49,545 nucleotides of DNA from Pedobacter kyonggii (GCF_004310665.1 NZ_SIXF01000036.1:1-49545); one strand, 5' to 3'. Counted from the stretch's first letter, positions 28,271 through 37,532 are shown. The notes: generated from the sequence alone by a model not told the origin. Numbers and translations are program-made.

Positions 28271-31200
28271 ATGCCCCAACCCCTCAAAATTCTTCAGGCC
28301 TCCGCAGGTTCAGGTAAAACATTCAGTCTTACCGCACATTACCTTACGCTGCTTTTTAGCGGAGAGAACAAATACCGCGAAATTTTAGCGGTAACCTTTA
28401 CCAATAAGGCAACCGAAGAAATGAAAACCAGGATTCTGGAGGTATTGTTAGGATTGGCAAAAGGCAATCCATCGAAAAAAATCGAAGACTATCGGAAACT
28501 TATTTTACTCGCCTATCCGATATTAAGTCCACAGGAATTACAGTTTAAAGCAGATAAGATTTACCGGAAAATTTTGCACGATTACAGCCGCTTTTCTGTG
28601 AGCACCATTGATGGTTTTGTGCAAAAAGTAATCCGTGGTTTTGCTTTCGAATTGGGGCTAAATGCCGATTATAATTTAGAAATGAATTATGACAAGGTAA
28701 AGGATGATCTTGTAAATAAACTAGACGAAGCTTTAGACCATAATAAACAGCTCTTACAATGGATCATCGATCTGGCTATCGAACGCATCAGCGATAATAA
28801 AAGCTGGAACTATAAATTTGAACTATATAACTTAATTGGAGAAATATTTTCCGAACGTTTCCAGATTTTCGAAGATGCGGTAAGCACCCTTGGTTTGCAA
28901 AACATCGACGAATTATTTAAAAAATACATTAGCGTAACCAAAGATGAAATCAAAAACTTCGAAGATGAACTGGTTTCTCTGGCAACCGAAGCGAGTGAAG
29001 CCCTAAATGTAATCGGTGTAGAAACCGAGTACCTCAAAGGAAAATCGCGTAGCCCGCTTGCCAAAATTATCTTGGTAGCCAGGGGCGATTTTTCTAAAAT
29101 TGAGCCACTTTTCAATTTAATCGACGAACCCAATGAGTGGTTTCAAAAAAATGCAAATTTTCCGGAGGCTTACGATACGGTAAATCCGATCCTCCAGAAA
29201 TTAAAAACGCATTATTTAGTGCATTTACCAAATTACAGTCTGGCCATCGCTTTTAATAAAAATCTTTACTATTTAAGGTTGATGCAGGAAATTGCCGTAC
29301 TATTGAAAGAATACCGGGCTGAAAATGACAATTTGCTCATTAGCGATGCACAAAAACTGATTTCCGGAATTACCGAAGATGCAGGCGATAACCCTTCTTT
29401 TATCTGGGAAAAAGTGGGCAACCGCTACCGTAATTTTTTATTCGATGAATTTCAGGATACCTCTACCAGCCAATGGGGAAGTTTTAAATCGCTCTTAACA
29501 AATGCGATGGCCACGCCTAGTCAGGATCTGATCGATCACCTGATTGTTGGCGACACCAAACAATCTATTTACCGCTGGCGCAATGGTGACTGGAACATCC
29601 TGCATAAACACGCCAAGTTAGATGTTGGTGCAGAGAATGTATTGGAAGAAAGTTTGGAAGAAAATTATAGAAGTGCCGAGAACATCATCACTTTTAACAA
29701 TTTTCTTTACAAAGCTATCCCTTTAACGCTGCAGAACGAACTGAACGAAAACCTGGCAAGCAAACCTGAAAGCATCTCTAAATGGTGGCAGGAACAGCAT
29801 TACCAACAGATTATTACCGATATTTATAGTGGCTCAACGCAGAACTTTGCCACCAATACCTTAAAAGGCGGAACCATCAAAATTAAAAAGTTCGGCAAAG
29901 ATCATGCACCTAATGAAGCGCGTTTTACCGAAACCGTTTTCAGGGACATTGCTTTAGACGATATTGTTGAAGAAATAAATCATCTCAAAAACCATCAACA
30001 GTATGCCCTAAAGGATATTGCCATTTTGGTGCGTTCGAATAGTGAAGCCTTACTGACGGTTAAAAAATTAATGGGGCATAACTTACCGGTTTTATCGGGC
30101 GATGCTTTATTGATTTCGAACAACTCGGCTATACAGCTCATCATTAATACCTTGAAAGTGCTCATTGGTCTAGAATCGCAAACAGCATTATATAAAGCCA
30201 ATTGCATAGCACTATATCATTCCCTGCACGAGAAAGAGATCGACGCCAATTATTATTTAAATCTTAACAATAAGCCTTTAAATACACTCACCGAAGTTTT
30301 ACCTGTGGCTTTGTGCGAGAACTGGCAAAGCTGGTTACAGCTTCCCCTGCCTGAATTGGTTGAGATTTTAATTGAAAGCTATGGGTTAAAAAACCTGACC
30401 GCCAATTTGCCCTATTTGTTGGCTTTTAGAGATCTCACCGCTTCTGCTGGCAAGCTTGGCGAAAAAGGTATCATTTCCTTTTTAACGTGGTGGGAAGAAG
30501 ACGGCATTAAAAAATCACTACCCTCGCCAGAAGGCGCAGATGCCATACAGATCATCACCATACATAAATCTAAAGGACTGGCCTTTCGGGCTGTTTTTGT
30601 ACCGTTTTGCAACTGGGAAATTAAAGGTAAACCGAACGGCACTTTTTGGGTCTCTTCTGAAGAAACGGTTTACAAGGAACTAAAAGGCATTCCATTAAAA
30701 TATAATGAAGCCCTGGCCGATTCAGCCATTGCAAAGGCATATTATGAAGAGTTACTTTATAATAATATGGATGCATTGAACATGCTTTATGTGGCTACCA
30801 CACGTTCAAAAGATTATTTGTACATCGCCACGATGGCAAAAAAAGAGCTAAAATTGTCCAATATGGGCGATGTAATTAATTTCACTTTCGATGAGCAGTT
30901 TGATGAAAACGGCGTGTACGAAATTGTTGATTATGTATCCGTTGAAAGCAAATCAGAGGATTTGAATTTTATCGATTTAAAAAGTTACCCTACCACAAGC
31001 CGCTTATCAGAGTTATATATCCCTTCAGAAGACAAACATTTAAAGCATTTGGTCAATATTGAAAAATCAGGAAGAAAAGGTTCGTTGTTACATGATATCC
31101 TGGCCAGTGCCAGTACTTCAAAAGAGGTAAATGATTATACAGGCAATCTGGTTTTGCAAGGCATTATCAAGGTAGAAGAAAAGCAGAAATTAATAGATTC

Positions 31201-31489
31201 GGCACTTGAAGTATTAAATAATCCCGAACTTAAGGCCATTTTGGGTAAAGCGAGCGAAAGTATCGTAGAAAAAAATATTATTGATGCCCACGGTAAGCTT
31301 CATCGTCCAGACAGGGTATTGATCAATGCCGATGAGGTAATTATTCTGGATTATAAATTTACTTTGGAAGAAAGCGACAAACACATCGAGCAGGTAAATA
31401 ATTACAGGGTACTGCTTTCAGAAATGGGCTATCAAAACATTAAAACCTATCTTTTTTACGCGATTAAAGGCAAGTTGAAATTAGTATAA
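28271..31489 (+). CDS. addA: AddA-like UvrD-family helicase/nuclease (RecB-type)
   Basis: A 1072-residue double-strand-break end-processing subunit. It has a superfamily 1A helicase with Walker A ASAGSGKT (10-17), motif II FDEFQDTS (about 391-398), a RWRNGDW segment and the later TIHKSKGLAFRAVFVP helicase motif. The C-terminal PD-(D/E)XK nuclease carries D1014 (HRPDRV) and D1027-Y-K1029. It should pair with the AddB-like protein encoded after yhcG copy 2 to unwind and resect DNA for RecA. Sequence length and a single nuclease at the C-terminus fit AddA. It ends one base before the yhcG copy 2 start codon. Confidence 0.92.
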   Translation: MPQPLKILQASAGSGKTFSLTAHYLTLLFSGENKYREILAVTFTNKATEEMKTRILEVLLGLAKGNPSKKIEDYRKLILLAYPILSPQELQFKADKIYRKILHDYSRFSVSTIDGFVQKVIRGFAFELGLNADYNLEMNYDKVKDDLVNKLDEALDHNKQLLQWIIDLAIERISDNKSWNYKFELYNLIGEIFSERFQIFEDAVSTLGLQNIDELFKKYISVTKDEIKNFEDELVSLATEASEALNVIGVETEYLKGKSRSPLAKIILVARGDFSKIEPLFNLIDEPNEWFQKNANFPEAYDTVNPILQKLKTHYLVHLPNYSLAIAFNKNLYYLRLMQEIAVLLKEYRAENDNLLISDAQKLISGITEDAGDNPSFIWEKVGNRYRNFLFDEFQDTSTSQWGSFKSLLTNAMATPSQDLIDHLIVGDTKQSIYRWRNGDWNILHKHAKLDVGAENVLEESLEENYRSAENIITFNNFLYKAIPLTLQNELNENLASKPESISKWWQEQHYQQIITDIYSGSTQNFATNTLKGGTIKIKKFGKDHAPNEARFTETVFRDIALDDIVEEINHLKNHQQYALKDIAILVRSNSEALLTVKKLMGHNLPVLSGDALLISNNSAIQLIINTLKVLIGLESQTALYKANCIALYHSLHEKEIDANYYLNLNNKPLNTLTEVLPVALCENWQSWLQLPLPELVEILIESYGLKNLTANLPYLLAFRDLTASAGKLGEKGIISFLTWWEEDGIKKSLPSPEGADAIQIITIHKSKGLAFRAVFVPFCNWEIKGKPNGTFWVSSEETVYKELKGIPLKYNEALADSAIAKAYYEELLYNNMDALNMLYVATTRSKDYLYIATMAKKELKLSNMGDVINFTFDEQFDENGVYEIVDYVSVESKSEDLNFIDLKSYPTTSRLSELYIPSEDKHLKHLVNIEKSGRKGSLLHDILASASTSKEVNDYTGNLVLQGIIKVEEKQKLIDSALEVLNNPELKAILGKASESIVEKNIIDAHGKLHRPDRVLINADEVIILDYKFTLEESDKHIEQVNNYRVLLSEMGYQNIKTYLFYAIKGKLKLV

Positions 31490-31490
31490 T

Positions 31491-32561
31491 ATGGAAGGAA
31501 TAAATGCTTTATATGGTAACATATTAAATATACTGAAAAGATATAGAGCTGATGCTTATAAAGCAATTAATACAGCAATGGTAATCTCATATTGGCAAAT
31601 CGGCAAAGAAATCGTTGAAAACGAACAAGGAGGGAGTGTAAAAGCATCATACGGAGATGAAATTTTACAATCATTATCCAAAAAATTAACCGCTGATTTT
31701 GGCAAGGGTTTTTCTTATTCCAACTTGAGAAATTTTCGCCAGTTTTATCTCACTTATCCAAATGACCAAATCTGCTACGCAGTGCGTAGCATTTCTCAAA
31801 ACACTGATAATCAACCCAATGAAATATCGTACGCACTGCGTAGCAATTTGAGCTGGACACATCACAGATTAATAATGAGAGTTGATGATATGCAGGCAAG
31901 AACATATTATTTAAGTGAAGCGGAAAACCAACAGTGGAGCTCAAGGGAATTGGAGAGGAACATTAATTCATCTTACTTTCAAAGGCTTCTGTCAAATCAT
32001 AAAGAAATAAGCCTAGCAGGTCATGCAAAACAGGCTTCAGAAAATTTCATTAAAGATCCTTATGTTTTAGAATTTTTGAATATTGAACAACCGTCAACAT
32101 TAAATGAGAAAGAAATAGAAACCAGGATAATCAACCATCTACAGCAATTTTTATTAGAGCTAGGCAAAGGTTTTTCTTTTGTAGGCAGACAATTTAGAAT
32201 AAGCACAGAAACCAGTCATTTTTATATTGATCTGGTATTCTACAACTATATCCTTAAATGCTTCGTCTTATTTGATTTAAAAACCAGTAAACTTACCCAT
32301 CAAGATGTTGGCCAAATGGATATGTATATTAAAATGTTCGATGATCTGAAGAAACAAGAAAGTGATAATCCAACCATTGGCATCATCCTTTGCACGGATA
32401 AGGAAGAAACGGTTGTTAAATATTCAATGTTGAAGGATAGTAAACAATTGTTCGCGTCAAAGTATCAAATGTATTTGCCGACTGAGAAACAGTTAGCAGA
32501 TTGGATTAAAAACGATAAAGCAATTATCGAATTGCAATTAAAAAACCGAGACAACGATTAA
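31491..32561 (+). CDS. yhcG: YhcG-family PD-(D/E)XK nuclease, copy 2 (between addA and addB)
   Basis: A 356-residue DUF1016 protein, paralogous to copy 1 throughout: SYWQIGKEIVENEQ, GKGFSYSNLRNFRQFYLTYP, WSSRELERNINSSYFQRLL, and nuclease motifs D247 and D262-L-K264 (FYIDLVFYN..FVLFDLKTSKL), with Asp in place of the Glu of copy 1. It begins 2 bp after the addA stop and ends 10 bp before addB, so it is inside the addAB operon. It is longer than copy 1 mainly because of a duplicated stretch, YAVRS..YALRS (97-118), whose DNA holds two palindromes. It may act with AddAB or may simply have inserted there. Confidence 0.92.
   Translation: MEGINALYGNILNILKRYRADAYKAINTAMVISYWQIGKEIVENEQGGSVKASYGDEILQSLSKKLTADFGKGFSYSNLRNFRQFYLTYPNDQICYAVRSISQNTDNQPNEISYALRSNLSWTHHRLIMRVDDMQARTYYLSEAENQQWSSRELERNINSSYFQRLLSNHKEISLAGHAKQASENFIKDPYVLEFLNIEQPSTLNEKEIETRIINHLQQFLLELGKGFSFVGRQFRISTETSHFYIDLVFYNYILKCFVLFDLKTSKLTHQDVGQMDMYIKMFDDLKKQESDNPTIGIILCTDKEETVVKYSMLKDSKQLFASKYQMYLPTEKQLADWIKNDKAIIELQLKNRDND
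31774..31842 (+). repeat. Two palindromes inside yhcG copy 2
   Basis: GCTACGCA-G-TGCGTAGC at 31774-31790 and TACGCA-C-TGCGTA at 31830-31842, both read in frame as Y-A-(V/L)-R-S. They occupy the same protein position as the single palindrome of copy 1, and the 56 bp between their starts looks like a local duplication. Confidence 0.85.
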
Positions 32562-32571
32562 AACGCGATAC

Positions 32572-35427
32572 ATGAAACCATTTTTACAGGAAGTTGCAGA
32601 AGATTTAGTTATCAGGCTTGGAAATCAGCTGGAAAACTGTGCCATTGTTTTTAACAATAAACGCCCATCGGCCTATTTGCAGAAACACTTTGCCGATATT
32701 ATTGGCAAGCCTTTTTTCAGTCCCTCATTTTTTACCATCCAAGAATTTTTCGCCAGTTCTACCAGTTATAAAATAGCTGATTTTTATCTCCAGTTTTTTA
32801 CTTTACACCGTATTTATAACCAACAGCTTGCCGAAGAGCAACTGGAAAGCATTTCGAGCCATAAATTTTTCCCATTGGCCAAGATCATCTTAAGCGATTT
32901 TAACCAGATTGATGCCGACCTTGTTGATGCAGAGAAACTATACCGTGATTTGGAAGATATTTCAGTCATAAATAAAGATTTCGATTATTTAAGTCCCGAG
33001 CAATACGAATTTCTTTCCCATTTCTGGACATCCTATTCTGAAGGAAAACACAAAAAACAACAGGAATTGTTCATCAAGATGTGGCGCAGGATGCCCAAGC
33101 TTTACCATAAATTCCACTCAACGCTTAAAGAACAGGGATATTTAACCAACGGCTCTGTTTATCGCCACCTGGCCGATGACATTACCAATCACCAGGAATT
33201 TATTTCGAATTTTGACAAGGGCAAGATCATTTTTGTAGGTTTTAATGCTTTGAGCAGCGCCGAAGCCAAAATATTTACCCAGCTACAAGAAGCTGATAAA
33301 GCATTGTTTTATTTTGATGCCGATACCTATTATTTAGATGATATATCGCAGGAAGCCGGTTTGTTTTTACGCAAAAACATTAATCAGTTAGGCTTAAAAA
33401 ACGTATTTGCTGAGCAGGAAAGTTTAATGAAATCTGCAGAACACCATGTGGAGGTTTTCAAGGTTCAGGGGCAATCGGCACAGGCCAAAATTCTGAATAA
33501 CATTTTAGAAGAAGATTATACAGATGCAGCAACCGTTGGAAAAACAGTGGTGGTTTTAGCAGATGAGAGTCTGTTGATCCCAACTTTACAGACGATTCCA
33601 ACCACATTTAACGGAAAAGAAATCGATCTTAATGTAACCATGGGTTTTGCGCTGTCAACCTCAAGTATTTTTGGTTTGGTTGATTTATGGTTGGGCAGCC
33701 AATTGGAGATTTTACAGCGGGATAAAGTAAGCTACAAAAATGTAGAAGCTTTTTTAACCCATCCCTTAACAGGCCTTACCCAAAAAATGCGTGATAAAAT
33801 TTTAACCGCATTGCTGGAAGAAAACCAGGTGGAGATCGATCATAAACGATTATTACGCCAAAGTGGGCTGTTTGAAACTTTTTATAAAAAAATAGATGAT
33901 CCGCAGTATGTAGTAACCAATTTACTCGATGTATTGGATTATGTGTTAACAAGATTATCGAATGCGAAAACATTAAAAAAAATCGATGCAGAACTATTCG
34001 TAAAAACCATTCAGGAGTTAAATAGATTACACGATACTTTTAGCAACCACATCGGTAAAGAGGAAATCCCTTTTGTAATTTACCTCGTTCAAAAATCACT
34101 GCAGGCCATTGCCGTACCGCTTTCAGGCGATCCGTTAAATGGGATACAGGTAATGGGATTACTCGAAACGCGAAACTTAAATTTCGATAAAGTGGTAATT
34201 TTGGGTTTCAACGAAGGTATTATTCCAAAATCATCAATTGGCAATAGTTTTATTCCTGATTCTATACGTCGTGTTTACGGTCTTCCGGTTCTTGAAAATC
34301 TTGACGCGATTTCCTCTTACATGGTATACCGTCTATTACAGAGAGCAAAGAATATCAATTTTGTCTATAATAGCTTAACAGACGAGTCTACTTCAGGCGA
34401 AGCCAGCAGAATTTTAAAGCAACTTGAGTACGAAAGCGGTTTCGATTTTACCTATAATGAGCTTAATCTGGAGGTAAAAACCGAGCCTTTTAAGGGAGTA
34501 AAGATCGAGAAAACCAATAATTCCTTTATCCAGGAAACACTTCAGAAATACCTCGACAAAAAGAAGGTGCTTTCGCCATCGGCACTTACCCAATATATAT
34601 CCAACCCGATAGATTTCTTTTTCAATTACATTGCGGGCATTAAAGAGCCTAAAGAGATCAGTGCAGTGGTAGAAGCCAACGAAATCGGCTCGATTTTACA
34701 CAAAGTGATGGAGTATTTTTACGAGGATTTAAGGTCGGCTGAAATTACTGCAGAGCGGATTAAAGAGAAACGGAAACAGATTCCCACTTTGATACAAAAA
34801 GGTTTTAATGCCGTGATGTTTAAAAATCCCGATACTGTGATGGAATACAAGGGAATGCAAAAGGTAATTTTATCAATCGTTGATGCTTATGTAAACATCA
34901 TTTTAAATCAGGACGAAGCCCAAACGCCATTCAATATTATTAGTCTCGAACAAAAAGTAGAAGCCGAAATCAGTTTCCCGCTTAAAGGAAGAGATGCAAG
35001 CGTTAAAATATTTGGTTTTATAGACCGTGTTGATTTAAAAGATGGGGTAACTAAAATTATTGATTACAAAACAGGAAGTGATAAATTAACTTTTAAAGAT
35101 ATCCCAGAGTTGTTCAATTCTGATGGCAAACATATCAACAAAGCATTAATCCAAACTTTATTGTATACGTATGCTTATGAACAATTCTCGGGCAGAAGTT
35201 TTGTAGAGCCCAACCTGTATGTAGTAAAAACAATGAGTGTAGATGGCGTTTGGTTTAAGTCAGGCAGGCAAAATCTATCGGGAGCTTATTTAGAAGAAAT
35301 TAAACCGGAATTTCTTGCCGAATTAAGGAAAAAGTTAACCGAACTTTTCGAAGCCCCCTATTTTGTCGCCAGTACAGTTGAGGATAATTACAAATATTCT
35401 ATTTATAAAACTTTATTTGGAAAATAG
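32572..35427 (+). CDS. addB: AddB-like nuclease/helicase-fold subunit
   Basis: A 951-residue partner of the AddA-like protein. The N-terminus has helicase-like folds without a clear Walker A. The middle holds a conserved VMGLLETRNLNFDKVVILGF. The C-terminal PD-(D/E)XK nuclease (about 660-900) carries EIGSILHKVMEYF, D818 in GFIDRVDL, D831-Y-K833 in IIDYKTG, and the following Q/Y motif (ALIQTLLYTYAYEQ). The four-cysteine iron-sulfur staple of Bacillus-type AddB is absent: the only Cys I see is near residue 23. It would be the second nuclease of the end-resection complex. It is co-transcribed with addA through yhcG copy 2. Confidence 0.9.
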   Translation: MKPFLQEVAEDLVIRLGNQLENCAIVFNNKRPSAYLQKHFADIIGKPFFSPSFFTIQEFFASSTSYKIADFYLQFFTLHRIYNQQLAEEQLESISSHKFFPLAKIILSDFNQIDADLVDAEKLYRDLEDISVINKDFDYLSPEQYEFLSHFWTSYSEGKHKKQQELFIKMWRRMPKLYHKFHSTLKEQGYLTNGSVYRHLADDITNHQEFISNFDKGKIIFVGFNALSSAEAKIFTQLQEADKALFYFDADTYYLDDISQEAGLFLRKNINQLGLKNVFAEQESLMKSAEHHVEVFKVQGQSAQAKILNNILEEDYTDAATVGKTVVVLADESLLIPTLQTIPTTFNGKEIDLNVTMGFALSTSSIFGLVDLWLGSQLEILQRDKVSYKNVEAFLTHPLTGLTQKMRDKILTALLEENQVEIDHKRLLRQSGLFETFYKKIDDPQYVVTNLLDVLDYVLTRLSNAKTLKKIDAELFVKTIQELNRLHDTFSNHIGKEEIPFVIYLVQKSLQAIAVPLSGDPLNGIQVMGLLETRNLNFDKVVILGFNEGIIPKSSIGNSFIPDSIRRVYGLPVLENLDAISSYMVYRLLQRAKNINFVYNSLTDESTSGEASRILKQLEYESGFDFTYNELNLEVKTEPFKGVKIEKTNNSFIQETLQKYLDKKKVLSPSALTQYISNPIDFFFNYIAGIKEPKEISAVVEANEIGSILHKVMEYFYEDLRSAEITAERIKEKRKQIPTLIQKGFNAVMFKNPDTVMEYKGMQKVILSIVDAYVNIILNQDEAQTPFNIISLEQKVEAEISFPLKGRDASVKIFGFIDRVDLKDGVTKIIDYKTGSDKLTFKDIPELFNSDGKHINKALIQTLLYTYAYEQFSGRSFVEPNLYVVKTMSVDGVWFKSGRQNLSGAYLEEIKPEFLAELRKKLTELFEAPYFVASTVEDNYKYSIYKTLFGK

Positions 35428-35431
35428 TTTC

Positions 35432-35630
35432 AACCGCAAAGAAATAAAGTAAATCGCAAAGAGCGCCAAGTGCTCAGTAAAATAACCACAGAGCACACAA
35501 AGTAAGCCACAGAGTACTCAGAGGAGGATTGAAAAATATCGACTTCGTGTCCTCCGTGAAAATCTCCGTATGCGCTGTGGTAAAACAAAACTTTGTGTGC
35601 TTTGCGAAAAACTTTGCGTGCTTGCGGTTA
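35432..35630. repeat. Long imperfect inverted repeat (about 200 bp)
   Basis: The outer arms AACCGCAA and TTGCGGTT close the structure. Inside, ACCACAG and CACACAAAG on the left have reverse-complement partners CTGTGGT and CTTTGTGTG on the right. It sits in the gap between addB and the acetyltransferase gene and resembles non-coding palindromic elements scattered through related genomes. Confidence 0.6.
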
Positions 35631-35647
35631 ATCTCTTAAATTTAAAA

Positions 35648-36205
35648 ATGCTAACCTTAAATTTCACAAAATTTCCCATACTCGAAACTGAACGTTTAAT
35701 TCTCCGCGAACACGATCTTGCTGATGCCGAAGCTCTTTTTGCCATGCGTACCAATGAAACGGTAATGAAATACATTGATAGGGAAAGACCCAAAGATATT
35801 TTTGAGATCAAAGATTTTATCTCACGTTTTAGAAATGGTTACGAAAATGGCGATAACCTGGCCTGGGTAATCGCATTAAAAGAAAATCCTGAGCAAATGA
35901 TCGGATCTGTAGGTTATTGGCGGACAGATTTTGCTAACCACAGGGCTGAAATTGGTTACATGCTTCATCCCGATTATTGGAGAAAAGGAATTATTTCCGA
36001 AGCATTAAAGAGATCAATTGCATTTGGCTTTGAAGAGGTTAATCTACACACCATCAGTGCCAACATTAATGTAGAAAACGATGCTTCAAGACAAATGCTG
36101 ATCAAACACGGATTTGTAAAAGAAGCACATTTTAAACAAGATTATTATTTTAGAGGCCAGTTTCTCGATAGTGAGATTTATGGCTTATTAAACCCAAATC
36201 ATTAA
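35648..36205 (+). CDS. GNAT-family N-acetyltransferase (RimJ/RimL type)
   Basis: A 185-residue acetyl-CoA-dependent acetyltransferase. The start MLTLNFTKFPILETERLILRE is the usual RimJ/RimL entry. The acetyl-CoA-binding segment is IGYMLHPDYWRKGIISEALK, with a degenerate R-x-x-G-x-G/A loop, and NVENDASRQMLIKHGF is a further hallmark. The upstream frame opens at 35570 within the inverted repeat, but that part encodes Cys-rich sequence unlike the family, so I start at 35648. Substrates range from ribosomal protein N-termini to small molecules, so the target is unknown. Confidence 0.9.
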   Translation: MLTLNFTKFPILETERLILREHDLADAEALFAMRTNETVMKYIDRERPKDIFEIKDFISRFRNGYENGDNLAWVIALKENPEQMIGSVGYWRTDFANHRAEIGYMLHPDYWRKGIISEALKRSIAFGFEEVNLHTISANINVENDASRQMLIKHGFVKEAHFKQDYYFRGQFLDSEIYGLLNPNH

Positions 36206-36441
36206 ATCATGGCAAAAAATGACAGGCTTTAAAAAAAATGGTCATCATCTCCGTAGTGGAGAGATCCATTATGTGCTAGTTTTCTATCTTAAACAATAGC
36301 AGCAATATTTCATTTTAAAGACGATATTTCGGAAAAAGCACAAGCTTTGATACATTAAGCTAATCAAAAACACAATTGCCCAATATTATTTCTTCTTTTA
36401 ACAGATAAACAAAAAATACAGCATCAAAAAGCCTGAATAAT

Positions 36442-36478
36442 TAGGCAGATTGCCTATAATTATTACAAAACATAGGCA
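36442..36478 (+). promoter_or_regulatory. Operator-like half-site cluster upstream of pdhB
   Basis: TAGGCA-GAT-TGCCTA (36442-36456) is a perfect six-base palindrome with a 3-bp spacer. A third half-site, TAGGCA, is at 36473-36478, forming TGCCTAT/ATAGGCA with the middle one. It ends 8 bp before the -33 box, where an activator or repressor could bind. Confidence 0.45.
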
Positions 36479-36486
36479 TTTTAGCC

Positions 36487-36518
36487 TTTGGTTTCAAAGC
36501 GATTAATAATTATATTTG
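36487..36518 (+). promoter_or_regulatory. pdhB: pdhB promoter (Bacteroidota type)
   Basis: TTTG at 36487-36490, a 20-nt spacer, and TATATTTG at 36511-36518, a perfect TAnnTTTG. The ATG is at 36540. An in-frame TTG at 36516 overlaps the -7 box and is not a start. Confidence 0.7.
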
Positions 36519-36539
36519 CCACCGTTATTAAAATTTACA

Positions 36540-37526
36540 ATGAGAGAAATCCAATTTAGAGAAGCACTACGCGAAGCCATGAGCGAAGAAATGCGTAAAG
36601 ATGACCGCGTTTTTTTATTAGGTGAAGAAGTAGCAGAATATAACGGTGCGTACAAAGTAAGTCAGGGTATGCTTGACGAGTTTGGTGCGAAACGCATTAT
36701 CGATACCCCGATTGCCGAACTAGGTTTCGCAGGTATTGCAACTGGTGCAGCAACAGCAGGCCTTATTCCAATTGTGGAATTTATGACTTTTAACTTCTCA
36801 TTAGTAGCTATTGACCAGATTATCAACGGAGCTGCTAAAATTTTATCAATGAGCGGTGGTCAGTTCTCATGCCCTATGGTTTTCCGCGGCCCAACAGGTA
36901 ACGCAGGTCAATTAGGTGCGCAACACTCTCAAAACTTCGAAAACTGGTTTGCAAATACACCAGGATTAAAAGTGGTAGTTCCAGCTACTCCTTACGATGC
37001 AAAAGGATTATTAAAACAATCAATTATAGATCAGGATCCAGTTATTTTTATGGAGTCTGAAGTAATGTACGGCGATAAAGGCGATGTTCCTGCAGAAGAG
37101 TACTATATCGAATTAGGAAAAGCAAACATAACCAAACAAGGTACTGATGTAACCATCGTAACCTTCGGCAAAATGCTAACTCGCGTTGTAAACCCAGCTG
37201 TAGAAGAATTAACTAAAGAAGGAATCAATGTTGAAGTGATCGATTTACGTACTGTACGTCCTATCGATTACGATACCATCATCGCTTCTGTTAAGAAAAC
37301 AAACCGTTTGGTTGTTGTAGAAGAGGCATGGCCTTTGGCATCTCTTTCTGGAGAGATTGCTTTCATGGTACAAAAACATGCATTCGATTATTTAGATGCA
37401 CCGGTTTTACGTATCACCTGTGCCGACGTTCCACTTCCATACTCCCCAACTTTAATCGCAGCAAGCTTACCAAATGCTGAGCGTGTAGTTAAAGCGGTAA
37501 AAGAAGTAATGTACGTTAAAAAGTAA
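36540..37526 (+). CDS. pdhB: Pyruvate dehydrogenase E1 component, beta subunit
   Basis: A 328-residue E1 beta subunit that, with E1 alpha, decarboxylates pyruvate using thiamine diphosphate and passes the acetyl group to lipoyl-E2. The start MREIQFREALREAMSEEM, the ThDP-contacting GEEVAEYNGAYKVSQGM and the conserved TPIAELGFAGIATGAA are typical. The C-terminal transketolase domain contains EVIDLRTVRPID. The alpha subunit and E2 genes are not adjacent, which is common in Bacteroidota. It is a single-gene unit with its own promoter and terminator. Confidence 0.95.
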   Translation: MREIQFREALREAMSEEMRKDDRVFLLGEEVAEYNGAYKVSQGMLDEFGAKRIIDTPIAELGFAGIATGAATAGLIPIVEFMTFNFSLVAIDQIINGAAKILSMSGGQFSCPMVFRGPTGNAGQLGAQHSQNFENWFANTPGLKVVVPATPYDAKGLLKQSIIDQDPVIFMESEVMYGDKGDVPAEEYYIELGKANITKQGTDVTIVTFGKMLTRVVNPAVEELTKEGINVEVIDLRTVRPIDYDTIIASVKKTNRLVVVEEAWPLASLSGEIAFMVQKHAFDYLDAPVLRITCADVPLPYSPTLIAASLPNAERVVKAVKEVMYVKK

Positions 37527-37532
37527 TTACAA

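Larger units (their letters stand above)
36206..36539. other. Intergenic region upstream of pdhB
   Basis: A 334 bp gap with no gene. Its right end holds the pdhB promoter and a cluster of TAGGCA/TGCCTA half-sites just before it. The left half is AT-rich and featureless apart from a small CTCC..GGAG hairpin near 36250. Confidence 0.7.

Noticed and set aside
26387-32561. Type I restriction-modification system around the yhcG genes
   Set aside because: DUF1016 proteins can accompany such systems, but there is no methyltransferase, specificity or HsdR gene here.
36516-36539. TTG start for pdhB
   Set aside because: The codon overlaps the -7 box of a consensus promoter, and MREIQFREAL is the family start.
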